From an uncultured Oscillospiraceae bacterium (GTDB lineage: Bacteria; Bacillota; Clostridia; Oscillospirales; Oscillospiraceae): a stretch of DNA of 19,464 bases. The stretch lies in NCBI GenBank assembly GCA_910579725.1, contig CAJTUD010000053.1, positions 1 through 19,464 on the forward strand. Direction: 5' to 3'. Positions 6,320 through 14,404 of the stretch are shown piece after piece. The notes beneath the pieces are model-generated. The model did no database searches. It was not told where the DNA came from and saw only the letters and a list, made by a program, of their open reading frames with translations. The position numbers were made by a program, and so were the translations under genes. Position 1 is the first letter of the stretch. Each line of letters starts with the position of its first letter.

Positions 6320-7357
6320 ATGAAGAAAGAATTGACCAACACGGAGGCGGTGTTCGCTGCGGAGGAACTGGAGACGCTGTGTGCCTCGGTCCATCCGGCG
6401 GTGGGGCGCACACGAGACCAGATGGAAAAGAGATATTATGAGCGTCTGGCGGAGGAGGCTCTGGGACCCAAGTGGCAGGACGGCGCTCCGCGGGAGGAGG
6501 TTCGGCCCATGCTGGAAGCCGTTCAGGGGGAACTGGACCGGCTCCATCATGCATCCCGCTCCCTGGCCCAGTCCTATCAGGCCATTGTGGAGCTGGAGGA
6601 CGAAACCAGTGCCCGGCTGCGGGATCTGCGCAAAAGCCGGAACCGGAAATGGTACGCCCCTAATCCACCCGCCAACGCCGCAATTGATCTGGCAGAGAAG
6701 CGGCTGAATCATTTTGCGCAGGGATTGAATATTTACAAAATTCTGCTGGTGTGCATTTCGGGCAGCTTTGCCGGGGTGGTAGTGGAGATGATGTGGGCCT
6801 TCGCCCGGTATGGAATTATTGAAAGCCGCCGGGGACTGGTATACGGACCCTTCAATCTGCTCTACGGCGCAGGGGCGGTGTGCCTGACGCTGTTTTTGTA
6901 CAAGTACCGGAACCGGGGGAGGCTGTGGTCCTTCTGCGGCGGATTTGTGGTGGGCAGCGTGCTGGAGTACCTGTGCTCCTGGGGACAGGAGGTTTTGCTG
7001 GGGTCCCGGTCCTGGGATTACAGCAATCTGCCGCTGAACCTTAACGGGCGGATCTGTTTTACCTATTCCGTCTTTTGGGGAATACTGGGTATTGTGTGGA
7101 TTAAGGACCTCTATCCCCGGATGGCCAAGTGGATTCTGAAGATTCCCAACAGGGCGGGACGGCCGATCACCTGGGCGCTGACGGTCTTTATGATCTTCAA
7201 TATCATTGTCTCCTGCGTGGCCGTGGGCCGCTGGGCGAACCGTTTGGAGGGCCAGCCTGCTTCCAATGCCTTCTGGGAGATGGTGGACGACCGTTTTCCG
7301 GATCAGCGGATGGAGCGAATTTTCGCGAATATGAGCTTCGGAGGGACGGAGCCTTGA
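6320..7357 (+). CDS. CmpB-type membrane protein (putative ABC-transporter type IV) with soluble N-terminal part
   Basis: A 345-residue protein. About the first 140 residues are hydrophilic, charged and probably helical or coiled (LEAVQGELDRLHHASRSLAQ). Five or six membrane helices follow. The membrane part carries the conserved pattern of the ABC_trans_CmpB family (Pfam PF06541): RRGLVYGPFNLLYGAGAV, then VLEYLCSWGQEVL, SWDYSNLPLNLNGRICF and SVFWGILGI. Despite the family name, no ATPase partner is encoded nearby and the function of these proteins is not established. The family often consists of the membrane part alone, so the N-terminal extension is notable. The start has GGAGGAGG six bases upstream. 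It is a single-gene unit converging on the glycan operon. Confidence 0.8.
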   Translation: MKKELTNTEAVFAAEELETLCASVHPAVGRTRDQMEKRYYERLAEEALGPKWQDGAPREEVRPMLEAVQGELDRLHHASRSLAQSYQAIVELEDETSARLRDLRKSRNRKWYAPNPPANAAIDLAEKRLNHFAQGLNIYKILLVCISGSFAGVVVEMMWAFARYGIIESRRGLVYGPFNLLYGAGAVCLTLFLYKYRNRGRLWSFCGGFVVGSVLEYLCSWGQEVLLGSRSWDYSNLPLNLNGRICFTYSVFWGILGIVWIKDLYPRMAKWILKIPNRAGRPITWALTVFMIFNIIVSCVAVGRWANRLEGQPASNAFWEMVDDRFPDQRMERIFANMSFGGTEP

Positions 7358-7398
7358 GGCGGTGAGAGACGGATCGCTTCGCCGCGGCGCATGCGTGG

Positions 7399-7443
7399 CA
7401 GGGCCCGCTCCGGCACAGCAAAGCTGTACCGGAGCGGGCCCTG
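7399..7443. terminator. Long inverted repeat between convergent genes, likely bidirectional terminator
   Basis: Arms of 21 bases (7399-7419 and 7423-7443) pair with a single mismatch around a 3-base loop. The stem is mostly G-C (GGGCCCGCTCCGG). It lies 28 bases after the stop of the mutase gene (-) and 42 bases after the stop of the CmpB-like gene (+). Neither strand has a U-tract, so it may act with Rho, as a processing site, or as a transcript stabiliser. Confidence 0.6.
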
Positions 7444-7470
7444 AGTTGGTATGGACATATGTGCGCGGCC

Positions 7471-8631
7471 TTATAACCTTTTTCGCAGCTCTGCGCCGGT
7501 GGACAGCGCTTGCTCCAAGGCCTGATCCATGTTGTAGTATTTGAAGTCTGCCAGCCGGCCGCAGGGAATAAGATTGGGAATCTTTTTCGCAAGTGCGGAG
7601 TAACGGGCGTACCGCTCCTGGCTGTCCTGGGTCAGAACGGGGTAATAGGGCTCCAGGCGCTCCCCCTCTCGGCAGGGCAAGGGGTATTCCACTGCGTAGC
7701 TGCTGCCGGGCTTATCCTGCGGAGGCAGCTTTTTATATTCCGTGATACGGGTGTATCCCGCCTCCTGCGGATAGGCTACCACCGGTGCAGGCTGAAGGGA
7801 AGCGTCCTCCGTATATTTCCACTCAAAGCGAAGCGACCGGTAGGGCAGCCGCCCATAGACGCCTCCAAACAGCTCGTCCAGCGCTCCGGTATAGACTACC
7901 GGCCCGGAAAACACGGAACCGCAGACATACAGCAGCCCCTCCCCTGCCTGAAGACGGTCCAGCGCCTCCACACCCAATTCCACCTGAATATTTGGATGAT
8001 CCAACAGATTTTCAAAGAAGGATGTAAAGGAACCGGCGGGCATTACTTGATAGGGATCGTCAAAATAGCCCTCCGCATAGGAAAAACGAAGAGGAACCCG
8101 TTTGAGTACGCTCGGGTCAATTTCCTCTGGGGAGACGCCCCACTGTTTGGCTGTATAAGGAGCGTAGTCGTTCTTGAAAAGGAATTCCGCATAGCCCCGT
8201 ATATCCGGGTCCGGATGGGCCAGTACTTCAACCACTGTGGCAAACTCCCGGCCAGCAAAGGCGTCTGTCAGCTTTTTCTTCAGCTTCAGTGCCTGCTTCG
8301 GCGGATAGAAGGTATCAATGGAAGAGAAATTGAAAGGGGTGGGCGTATATTGTCCGTCCCACACAGCCCCGCAGGTCAGACGGTAGTCCTGCCAGCGGCT
8401 GAAGCGGCATATGTAGTCGTAAAGTTCCTTCTTCTTTGTGTGAAAGGTATGCGGACCATATTTCTGCACCAGAAAACCGTGGCTGTCCACATAGTCGTAC
8501 ATGTTGCCTCCGATATGGAGTCTGCGTTCCCAGATAACCGCCTTTTTTCCTGCGTCCGCCAGCTCTCTGGCGACGGCCGCCCCGGTCAGACCGCAGCCGA
8601 TAATAAGGCAATCTGCGCTAAAATCCCCCAT
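7471..8631 (-). CDS. glf: UDP-galactopyranose mutase family flavoenzyme
   Basis: A 386-residue FAD enzyme that interconverts NDP-galactopyranose and galactofuranose by ring contraction. The N-terminal dinucleotide-binding motif GCGLTGAAVARELA and the WERRLHIGGNMYDY segment bind FAD. GPHTFHT, NDYAPYTAKQWG, EEIDPSVLKRVPLRF and GRLADFKYYNMDQALEQA are family landmarks, with length close to normal. The start MGDFSADCL is used instead of one 26 codons earlier because the FAD motif should sit near the N-terminus; this gives a 14-base overlap with the preceding gene and translational coupling. It is the last gene of the glycan operon. Given the CDP-deoxyhexose genes just upstream, it might act on a 6-deoxyhexose nucleotide rather than UDP-galactose. 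Confidence 0.92.
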   Translation of the reverse strand: MGDFSADCLIIGCGLTGAAVARELADAGKKAVIWERRLHIGGNMYDYVDSHGFLVQKYGPHTFHTKKKELYDYICRFSRWQDYRLTCGAVWDGQYTPTPFNFSSIDTFYPPKQALKLKKKLTDAFAGREFATVVEVLAHPDPDIRGYAEFLFKNDYAPYTAKQWGVSPEEIDPSVLKRVPLRFSYAEGYFDDPYQVMPAGSFTSFFENLLDHPNIQVELGVEALDRLQAGEGLLYVCGSVFSGPVVYTGALDELFGGVYGRLPYRSLRFEWKYTEDASLQPAPVVAYPQEAGYTRITEYKKLPPQDKPGSSYAVEYPLPCREGERLEPYYPVLTQDSQERYARYSALAKKIPNLIPCGRLADFKYYNMDQALEQALSTGAELRKRL

Positions 8632-9193
8632 AGGCTTCCATAAACTCCCCAAAGCTTTGCAAATTCTTGTCTTTTTCTGCCAGGATAACCTGATCCATAC
8701 CGCCGGCATCGTTCAGCGGCCATGCCACCCCAATATCCGGATCGTTCCATATAATGCCGTCGTCGTATTCCCCATAAAATTTCTCGCTGCATTTATACGC
8801 CACAACGGAAGGCTCCAGCACAAGATATCCGTGAGCGCACCCGGCGGGAACCAGGATCTCTTTATGGTTTTCTCCTGTCAGATGGAAGCTCAGCCACTTT
8901 TGAAAGGTGGGACTGTCCTTCCGGAGATCCACCACAACGTCCCACACATGCCCCCAAATGCAGCGTACCAGTTTGGGCTGTTGCTTTGTCCGCTGAAAAT
9001 GGAGGGCGCGAATCACGCCTTTATGGCTGGTAGTATAGAAGACTTCCGCCAGATCATGATGGATTCCGTTTGCCTCGAAAACCTCTTTGGAATAATCCTT
9101 TGTAAAGCAGCCGCGGACGTCGTCCGCACAAAAAGGCGTGACCGCTACCAGCCCGGGAATGTCAGTCCCTTGAAACTCGAATGTTTGAATCAT
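8618..9193 (-). CDS. RmlC-like NDP-4-keto-6-deoxyhexose 3- or 3,5-epimerase
   Basis: A 191-residue cupin of the dTDP-4-dehydrorhamnose 3,5-epimerase family. VIRALHFQ carries the catalytic His (about residue 65), QQPKLVRCIWGHVWDVVVDLR the conserved Lys and core strands, and VPAGCAHGYLVLE and GIIWNDPDIGVAWPL close the active site. A Tyr in KFYGEYDDG is at the expected place of the catalytic acid. The ATG overlaps the upstream stop as ATGA, with GGGGGAGA just before it. No rmlA, rmlB or rmlD lies nearby and rfbF/rfbG do, so the substrate is probably CDP-4-keto-6-deoxyglucose rather than the dTDP sugar. Whether it epimerises C3, C5 or both cannot be read from the sequence. Confidence 0.85.
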   Translation of the reverse strand: MIQTFEFQGTDIPGLVAVTPFCADDVRGCFTKDYSKEVFEANGIHHDLAEVFYTTSHKGVIRALHFQRTKQQPKLVRCIWGHVWDVVVDLRKDSPTFQKWLSFHLTGENHKEILVPAGCAHGYLVLEPSVVAYKCSEKFYGEYDDGIIWNDPDIGVAWPLNDAGGMDQVILAEKDKNLQSFGEFMEAYGGF

Positions 9194-10110
9194 GATTCTC
9201 CCCCAATTTCTGTCCACCACGCCATCGTCCGCCGGCAGCCTTCGGCAAAGCTGATTTCCGCCCGGAAACCGGTATCCGCTTCTGTCTGGGAGCAGTCGAA
9301 GCGGTCCAGGGGCAGATCAATACCGGTAAAGGGAATGTCCCCAAACCGGAAAGGCAGCTGGGGAGCAATGGAGGCCTGCATTTCCAATAGGAACTCTTTC
9401 AAGGGCCGGGCATTGGAGCTGCCGATCAAGTACTCGTGAAAAGGCTTGCCGTTCTCTCCGATCAGGCGGAAAGCGCGCGCAACGTCATCGATATATACAA
9501 AATCGTAATTCTGTGTCCCGGCGGTAAACTGCGGAGATTCTCCCCGGATACATTTTTGAATGGTTGTATTTACCAATCGGGGACTTCTCTCTCCTGCACC
9601 GTAGGCGTTTGTAATTTCCGGCCAGATCAGGTCAATCCCCAGCTGGGCCGCTACCGGCATGCACATTGCATGGGCAATCAGTTTTCCACCGCCATAGACA
9701 TACCCCATTCCGGGTTTACAGCCCTGCGTGTAGGCCGCTGCCATTGTCTCATGCTCCATGATGCTTCCGGCGCAGAGAAAGCGCTTGCAGCCCAGAGCGC
9801 TTGCGGTCTGCAAAGCATCTACTGTCCATTGCGCGTTATTCAACTGAAGCTTTGTATCGGCTCTTGCCGCCCCGGCGCTGCCCTCCCAGGCGAAATGGTA
9901 GAAAGCGTCACAAGCTGCCGGAAGCTTTTTCCGGCACTCCGCCATCCGGGACAGCTCAAATGGAATAATATCAACCCTACTGCTGTTGGGAATGTTCTCG
10001 CAGTGCCCTTCCCGGACCAGAGCGTACACCGTATAGCCGGAGCAGAGCAGCTCCTGAACCACTGCGCTGCCCACAAATCCGTTTGCACCGCTTACAATTG
10101 CAGATTTCAT
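9190..10110 (-). CDS. NAD(P)-dependent epimerase/reductase (extended SDR) for a CDP-deoxyhexose
   Basis: A 306-residue extended short-chain dehydrogenase. The Rossmann motif VSGANGFVGSAVV (GxxGxxG) is at the N-terminus, an active-site Ser at FLCAGSIMEHE, and the YxxxK catalytic pair in YVYGGGKLIAHAM. The later NAYGAGERSPRLV and YDFVYIDDVARAF segments are typical of sugar-nucleotide epimerases and reductases. The start is fixed by an ATGA overlap with the rfbG stop and by GGGGAGA eight bases before it. By position it probably reduces the C4 keto group of the CDP-4-keto-6-deoxy sugar made by RfbG, after epimerisation by the next gene product. A C4-epimerase role is possible. Confidence 0.8.
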   Translation of the reverse strand: MKSAIVSGANGFVGSAVVQELLCSGYTVYALVREGHCENIPNSSRVDIIPFELSRMAECRKKLPAACDAFYHFAWEGSAGAARADTKLQLNNAQWTVDALQTASALGCKRFLCAGSIMEHETMAAAYTQGCKPGMGYVYGGGKLIAHAMCMPVAAQLGIDLIWPEITNAYGAGERSPRLVNTTIQKCIRGESPQFTAGTQNYDFVYIDDVARAFRLIGENGKPFHEYLIGSSNARPLKEFLLEMQASIAPQLPFRFGDIPFTGIDLPLDRFDCSQTEADTGFRAEISFAEGCRRTMAWWTEIGGES

Positions 10111-11171
10111 TGATGGTTCTCCCCATGATACAACCGGATTTCCCGGTCCATCTCCGATGGGATATCCCCACCGGCCAGCCAGACCCGCGTCCATTCCACG
10201 GTCTGCTCCACCGCTTCGCTGATATGCCAGCGGGGCCGCCATCCGAAGGCCGCTTTCAACTTGGAGCAGTCCAGTTTCAGGAAGTTTGCCTCGTGGGGCG
10301 CGTCGGGCTCCGCCTGATTGATCCAGTGAAATTCTTCCCCCCATTTTTCCCGGAACAGCTCCGCCAGCTGTCCGGTGGTCACACAGCCGCACTCGTCCGG
10401 CCCTACGTTGTACCATCCGGCGCAGCCTGGATCCTCGTATTGCCGCTGTGCGATCATCAGATAGGCGAACAAGGGCTCCAGCACATGCTGATAGGGCCGG
10501 ATAGAGTGGGGATTGCGCACAGCGAGAGGCCGCCCGGCCTGAATGGCCCGCACACAGTCCGGGATAATCCGGTCATTGGCGAAATCGCCGCCGCCGATGA
10601 CGTTTCCCGCGCGGGCTGTGGAGATACCGGTATCCTGTCCGGTGAAAAAGCAGCTGCGGTAGCTGTGGGTCACAAGCTCGGAGCAGGACTTGGAATTGGA
10701 GTAGGGATCAAAGCCGTCCAGCGGCTCCTCCTCCCGGTAGCCCCACACCCACTCGTTGTTCTGATAGACCTTGTCTGTGGTCACGTTCAGAAAACTGCGC
10801 ACGCCGGGAACCTGACGGACGCACTCCAGAATGTTCACCGTTCCCATGACGTTGGTTTCATATGTACCCGCCGGGTCCTTGTAGCTGTCCCGCACAATGG
10901 GCTGGGCCGCCAAATGCAGCACGATTTCCGGCCGCGCCCTGGTGAAAGCTTCCATCAGATTGGCTCTGTCGCGGATGTCCCCAAGAATGGAGGTCATCTG
11001 TCCCTCCAGACCCGCCAGCTCAAAAAGGCTCGGCCGGGTGGGTGCAGGCAGGGCGTAGCCGGTGACGTCCGCTCCGGCTTCCGTCAGAATCCGGCATAGC
11101 CAGGTCCCTTTGAAACCGGTATGTCCGGTGACAAAAACCCGCTTTCCGCGGTAAAAATTCAGTTCTCCCAT
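10107..11171 (-). CDS. rfbG: CDP-glucose 4,6-dehydratase
   Basis: A 354-residue SDR enzyme that converts CDP-glucose to CDP-4-keto-6-deoxyglucose using bound NAD. RVFVTGHTGFKGTWLCRIL is the diagnostic N-terminal Rossmann motif of this family. HLAAQPIVRDSY, NVTTDKVYQNNEW (Thr, Asp and Lys of the active site) and DPYSNSKSCSELV (YxxxK) follow, and then ARAGNVIGGGDFANDRIIPD. Length is normal. The ATG shares one base with the rfbF stop (TAATG), with GGAAGG upstream, so the two are translationally coupled. The usual paratose/abequose pathway partner rfbH is absent; an epimerase and a reductase follow instead. Confidence 0.95.
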   Translation of the reverse strand: MGELNFYRGKRVFVTGHTGFKGTWLCRILTEAGADVTGYALPAPTRPSLFELAGLEGQMTSILGDIRDRANLMEAFTRARPEIVLHLAAQPIVRDSYKDPAGTYETNVMGTVNILECVRQVPGVRSFLNVTTDKVYQNNEWVWGYREEEPLDGFDPYSNSKSCSELVTHSYRSCFFTGQDTGISTARAGNVIGGGDFANDRIIPDCVRAIQAGRPLAVRNPHSIRPYQHVLEPLFAYLMIAQRQYEDPGCAGWYNVGPDECGCVTTGQLAELFREKWGEEFHWINQAEPDAPHEANFLKLDCSKLKAAFGWRPRWHISEAVEQTVEWTRVWLAGGDIPSEMDREIRLYHGENHQ

Positions 11172-11947
11172 TACCACACCTTCCAGGGAGCTTGTCCCTT
11201 TGCCCACATGGCCTCTAAAGCGTCCTTTTCCCTCACGGTATCCATGCACTGCCAGAAGCCCTGGTGCTTGTAGGCCATGAGCTGACCCTGCTTTGCCGCC
11301 GTTTCCAGCGGTGCTTTCTCCAGAACGGTGCTGTCGCCGCTGATCAAGTCAAGGAACTCCGGCTGGCAGACCATGAAGCCGATGTTGATCAGGCTGCCAT
11401 CTCCCTGGGTTTTCTCGCGAAATTCCCGGACAAGACCTGTGCCGTCAATGTCCAGAATTCCGAAGCGCTGGCCGGTGTTGCAGGCGGACATGGTGACAAG
11501 CTTGCCATGGGACTGGTGGAATTGAACCAGCCTGTCGATATTCAGGTCAGACACGCCGTCGCCGTAAGTCAGCATGAAGGGTTCGTTCCCGATGTAGTCC
11601 CGCACGCGCTTGACCCGTCCGCCGGTCATTGTGTCCAGCCCGGTATCCACTACGGTGACTTTCCAGGGCTCGGAGGTGTTGTGGTGGACGGTCAGATCGT
11701 TCCTTCCGTGAGTGAAGTCGTATGTAATGTCCGAGGTGTGCAGGAAATAGTCCGCGAAATATTCTTTGATGACGTGTTGCTTATAGCCTGCGCAAACAAT
11801 GAATTCGTTGTAGCCGTAATGACTGTACAGCTTCATGATGTGCCAGAGAATGGGCTTGCCGCCCAGTTCCACCATAGGCTTTGGCTTGAATTGGCTTTCT
11901 TCGCTGATGCGGGTTCCATAGCCGCCGGCGAGGATAAGAGTTTTCAT
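11171..11947 (-). CDS. rfbF: Glucose-1-phosphate cytidylyltransferase
   Basis: A 258-residue nucleotidyltransferase that joins CTP and glucose-1-phosphate to CDP-glucose, the entry step of the CDP-deoxysugar pathway. The N-terminal signature LAGGYGTRISEESQFKPKPM binds nucleotide and phosphate, and GGKPILWHIMKLYSHYG and AGYKQHVIKEYFADYFLH are close to the family standard. MLTYGDGVSDLN contains the metal-binding Asp. The start has AGGAGAG nine bases before the ATG. A 63-base gap without a visible terminator separates it from the preceding glycosyltransferase. Base composition switches near this gap, from AT-rich upstream genes to GC-rich sugar-nucleotide genes. Confidence 0.95.
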   Translation of the reverse strand: MKTLILAGGYGTRISEESQFKPKPMVELGGKPILWHIMKLYSHYGYNEFIVCAGYKQHVIKEYFADYFLHTSDITYDFTHGRNDLTVHHNTSEPWKVTVVDTGLDTMTGGRVKRVRDYIGNEPFMLTYGDGVSDLNIDRLVQFHQSHGKLVTMSACNTGQRFGILDIDGTGLVREFREKTQGDGSLINIGFMVCQPEFLDLISGDSTVLEKAPLETAAKQGQLMAYKHQGFWQCMDTVREKDALEAMWAKGQAPWKVW

Positions 11948-12010
11948 AAACTAATTCTCTCCTGCAATCATTTTTGATTCCATCTTTTCCATTTATTCAG
12001 AGAATATGGT

Positions 12011-13222
12011 TTACTGTGTGGTGTCGTCTTCTTCCAATAGTGCGGTATCTCCGGTCCGAAGTTTTTTTATTTCTTGAATCAATTCCCACTGTAAATTGGA
12101 TAGTTGCTTGATTTCACGAGCAATGTCATACTGTGATTGTATTTCACATTTCCACCGGTATCCAAATTTTCTGATTTTCCAATATTTTTTGCAGCGAGGA
12201 AATCTGAAATAGAAATACCAATTATCGTTTTGATAAAGCTTCCGCAACTTATATAGAACATATGCAATGGAGAATTTCTTTTTACGCAGCAAATAAAGGT
12301 AGATATGTCCTGCCCGGTCAGAAACCATATCCTCTATTATTTGAATGTCCTCTAAAGGCAATATCTCGGATAGTTCGCTCATAAATAAAATAAAGGTTTT
12401 TCGTGTTTGCGTATTATATTGATGATATAAGATACCCTGAAACTGAAACGCCAGAAACTCTTTCCTTACCTGTTCCCACTTTTGGTTTAGAATCAAAAAA
12501 TCCCGACTTTCTTTCAGGTTTTTCAAAAAGTCAAATTTGTAGGAATCGTTTTCTCGTTCCTTATCTACGATTGATCTGCCCGTATTTTTTCGATAATAAT
12601 ACAGACATTCGTTTACGATTGATATTTTTTTTGCATGTATGCATGTTTGTACTGTAAACAATACATCTTCATAAATTCTGTTTACAGGATTCAGAAGAGA
12701 ATGTTCCTCTAAAAATTTTCTGCGATAAATTCGGTCCCAAACGCCTATAAATTGGAATATACGTGGGTGTTCCATTGCTGTGAAATAGTCTGATTTGCTC
12801 ATGGCCTGATAAAAATTCCAGTCACGAAAGCATGCCGATGTGCCAGAATCCGTATAGTACAGATTTACATTTGTCAGAACAATATCCAATTGAAATTTGC
12901 ATGCTTTTTCATAAAGCTTTTCATACATTGTCGGTTCTATGAAATCGTCACTATCTACAAATCCGATATATTCTCCCCTTGCAGTTCTGATCCCGGTATT
13001 TCTTGCTGCTCCTAATCCCTGATTTTCTTGCTCCAATACGATAATTCTTGGATCCTTTTTTTTGTAATCCTGCAAAATATTTGCAGAGCCGTCCGTTGAT
13101 CCATCATTTACGCAGATAATTTCAATGTCTTCAAGAGTTTGCTTCAAAATACTGTCCAGACATTTGGAAAGATAATTTTCAACATTATATACTGGAACTA
13201 CAACAGAAAGCTTGGGTGCCAT
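12011..13222 (-). CDS. Family 2 glycosyltransferase
   Basis: A 403-residue GT-A enzyme that would add one sugar from an activated donor to the growing glycan on the cytoplasmic side. The catalytic domain is in the first 210 residues or so: SVVVPVYNVENYLSKCLDSI, IICVNDGSTDGS, ENQGLGAARNTGIRTA, GEYIGFVDSDDF (the DxD-type metal site), and a later NRIYEDVLFT. The C-terminal half is basic and helical, without membrane segments. Start ATG 13222 is chosen because the GT-A strand should follow directly; a GTG at 13276 would add 18 residues. The ribosome binding site is poor (AAAGG about 14 bases away). Codon usage is AT-rich, unlike rfbF just downstream. Confidence 0.9.
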   Translation of the reverse strand: MAPKLSVVVPVYNVENYLSKCLDSILKQTLEDIEIICVNDGSTDGSANILQDYKKKDPRIIVLEQENQGLGAARNTGIRTARGEYIGFVDSDDFIEPTMYEKLYEKACKFQLDIVLTNVNLYYTDSGTSACFRDWNFYQAMSKSDYFTAMEHPRIFQFIGVWDRIYRRKFLEEHSLLNPVNRIYEDVLFTVQTCIHAKKISIVNECLYYYRKNTGRSIVDKERENDSYKFDFLKNLKESRDFLILNQKWEQVRKEFLAFQFQGILYHQYNTQTRKTFILFMSELSEILPLEDIQIIEDMVSDRAGHIYLYLLRKKKFSIAYVLYKLRKLYQNDNWYFYFRFPRCKKYWKIRKFGYRWKCEIQSQYDIAREIKQLSNLQWELIQEIKKLRTGDTALLEEDDTTQ

Positions 13223-13363
13223 ATCTATGACCACGCCTTTCCGCTGCGCTATAAGACGAACTTCAGATAGAAGCACCGCTGACGCAGCTGTTCAAATTAT
13301 TTTAATATGTCTTGCTTTATCAGACGCTAGGATCATACATTACCGATTTTTCATGCTGTAAGA

Positions 13364-14353
13364 TTATTTTTTCGTTAATTGGTAGAGCTTTTTGACTAGC
13401 TGGTATGCGCTTCCGGATTCATTCATATGGTTCTTTAAAAAGTGTTTGAGCTTGTTTTGCAAAGTTTGTTTACACTCATTGGTCCTTGTGGTATTTAAAA
13501 AAAGCGCTCTTTGGACCACACTGAATTTTGCATCAGGATGATCTTTTAAATATTGGGTGACAAAAACACCTAATAAACGTTCGCCTATAAGCCCGTATAC
13601 TCGTTGTTCCTGTTCGGTATAATTTTTTATGCTAATCCGATCTTCCAATTTAAATAGGATCTTAAAAATCCATTGGCAGTATTCTTTAAAAATTTCCCGC
13701 TTCATAATAAACAAATTGCATGGATAAAACAGAGTTCCATTCAAATATTCATTGGCTGATTCTGCATAATTGGGATATAATTCACAGAGAACTTCAAGAG
13801 CCGTGTTTAGATCCGCCCTATGCTGCATCGGAACTTCTGTGTAATGTTCAAACAAATTGTGAAATCCACGGTAAGTTACGTCATATGGAATAGAAAGCAG
13901 AATATCATTAGCTTTAATGATTTTTTCCATTTTGTGCAAATTAAGAAGCCCGCAGCTTATGCAGGAGTCATAGTTGAGATTGTCAATCAGTACATTGCCA
14001 TAGGGGTCTGCTTGCAATCCTTGTGCAGGGAAAATCATATATCTCCGATAATGACATAAGCCATAGTAGTCTGCGTTTACATTTTTCCATGCCCAATATA
14101 GTACTGTAAACTCATTAAACGTCATTCTGCGCTCAGAAATATTGTCCCCTGTATCATCACCCGGCATTTCTCTGATTTTTTCCGGGGATCTGTCGTCAAA
14201 AACCGCTCCGCAGCGAACTGGAATAAATAGCGGACAATCTATTGTCTCGCTTTCCATATCAACCCGATGTGATACAAATATTTTGATGTCTGGCCTACCG
14301 GCTGGCCCCTTGTAGTCCAAGCGGGTCACATCAGGAACGCATGTCTTGTTCAT
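13364..14353 (-). CDS. DUF4422 protein, probable glycosyltransferase (first in map order)
   Basis: A 329-residue protein of the DUF4422 family (Pfam PF14393), which is found in capsule and surface-glycan loci and regarded as glycosyltransferase-like. The N-terminal IKIFVSHR strand, the block NISERRMTFNEFTVLYWAWK followed by YYGLCHYRRYM, the middle FIMKREIFKEYCQWIFKIL and the C-terminal YGLIGERLLGVFVTQYL are shared with the second DUF4422 gene in this operon. No membrane helices are seen. The start has AAAGGGAGA about ten bases before the ATG. The gene is AT-rich. I recall, without being able to verify it, that some members are linked to galactofuranose transfer, which would fit the mutase gene in the same operon. 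Donor and acceptor are unknown. Confidence 0.8.
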   Translation of the reverse strand: MNKTCVPDVTRLDYKGPAGRPDIKIFVSHRVDMESETIDCPLFIPVRCGAVFDDRSPEKIREMPGDDTGDNISERRMTFNEFTVLYWAWKNVNADYYGLCHYRRYMIFPAQGLQADPYGNVLIDNLNYDSCISCGLLNLHKMEKIIKANDILLSIPYDVTYRGFHNLFEHYTEVPMQHRADLNTALEVLCELYPNYAESANEYLNGTLFYPCNLFIMKREIFKEYCQWIFKILFKLEDRISIKNYTEQEQRVYGLIGERLLGVFVTQYLKDHPDAKFSVVQRALFLNTTRTNECKQTLQNKLKHFLKNHMNESGSAYQLVKKLYQLTKK

Positions 14354-14404
14354 CCAGGCGATTCTCCCTTTATCAAAAATTTAGTTATACCGTCCCATAT
14401 ATTT

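Noticed and set aside
7510..8643. 377-residue antisense frame over the mutase gene
   Set aside because: The opposite strand carries complete FAD and mutase motifs; the antisense product has no family features.
10083..11099. 338-residue antisense frame over rfbG
   Set aside because: rfbG is complete with all SDR motifs on the - strand, so this frame is a coding shadow.
13223..13363. Internal promoter or gene remnant between DUF4422 and GT2
   Set aside because: TTACAG-N18-TATGAT and TTGAAC are visible, but such matches are expected by chance in AT-rich DNA. No broken reading frame of a known family could be recognised.
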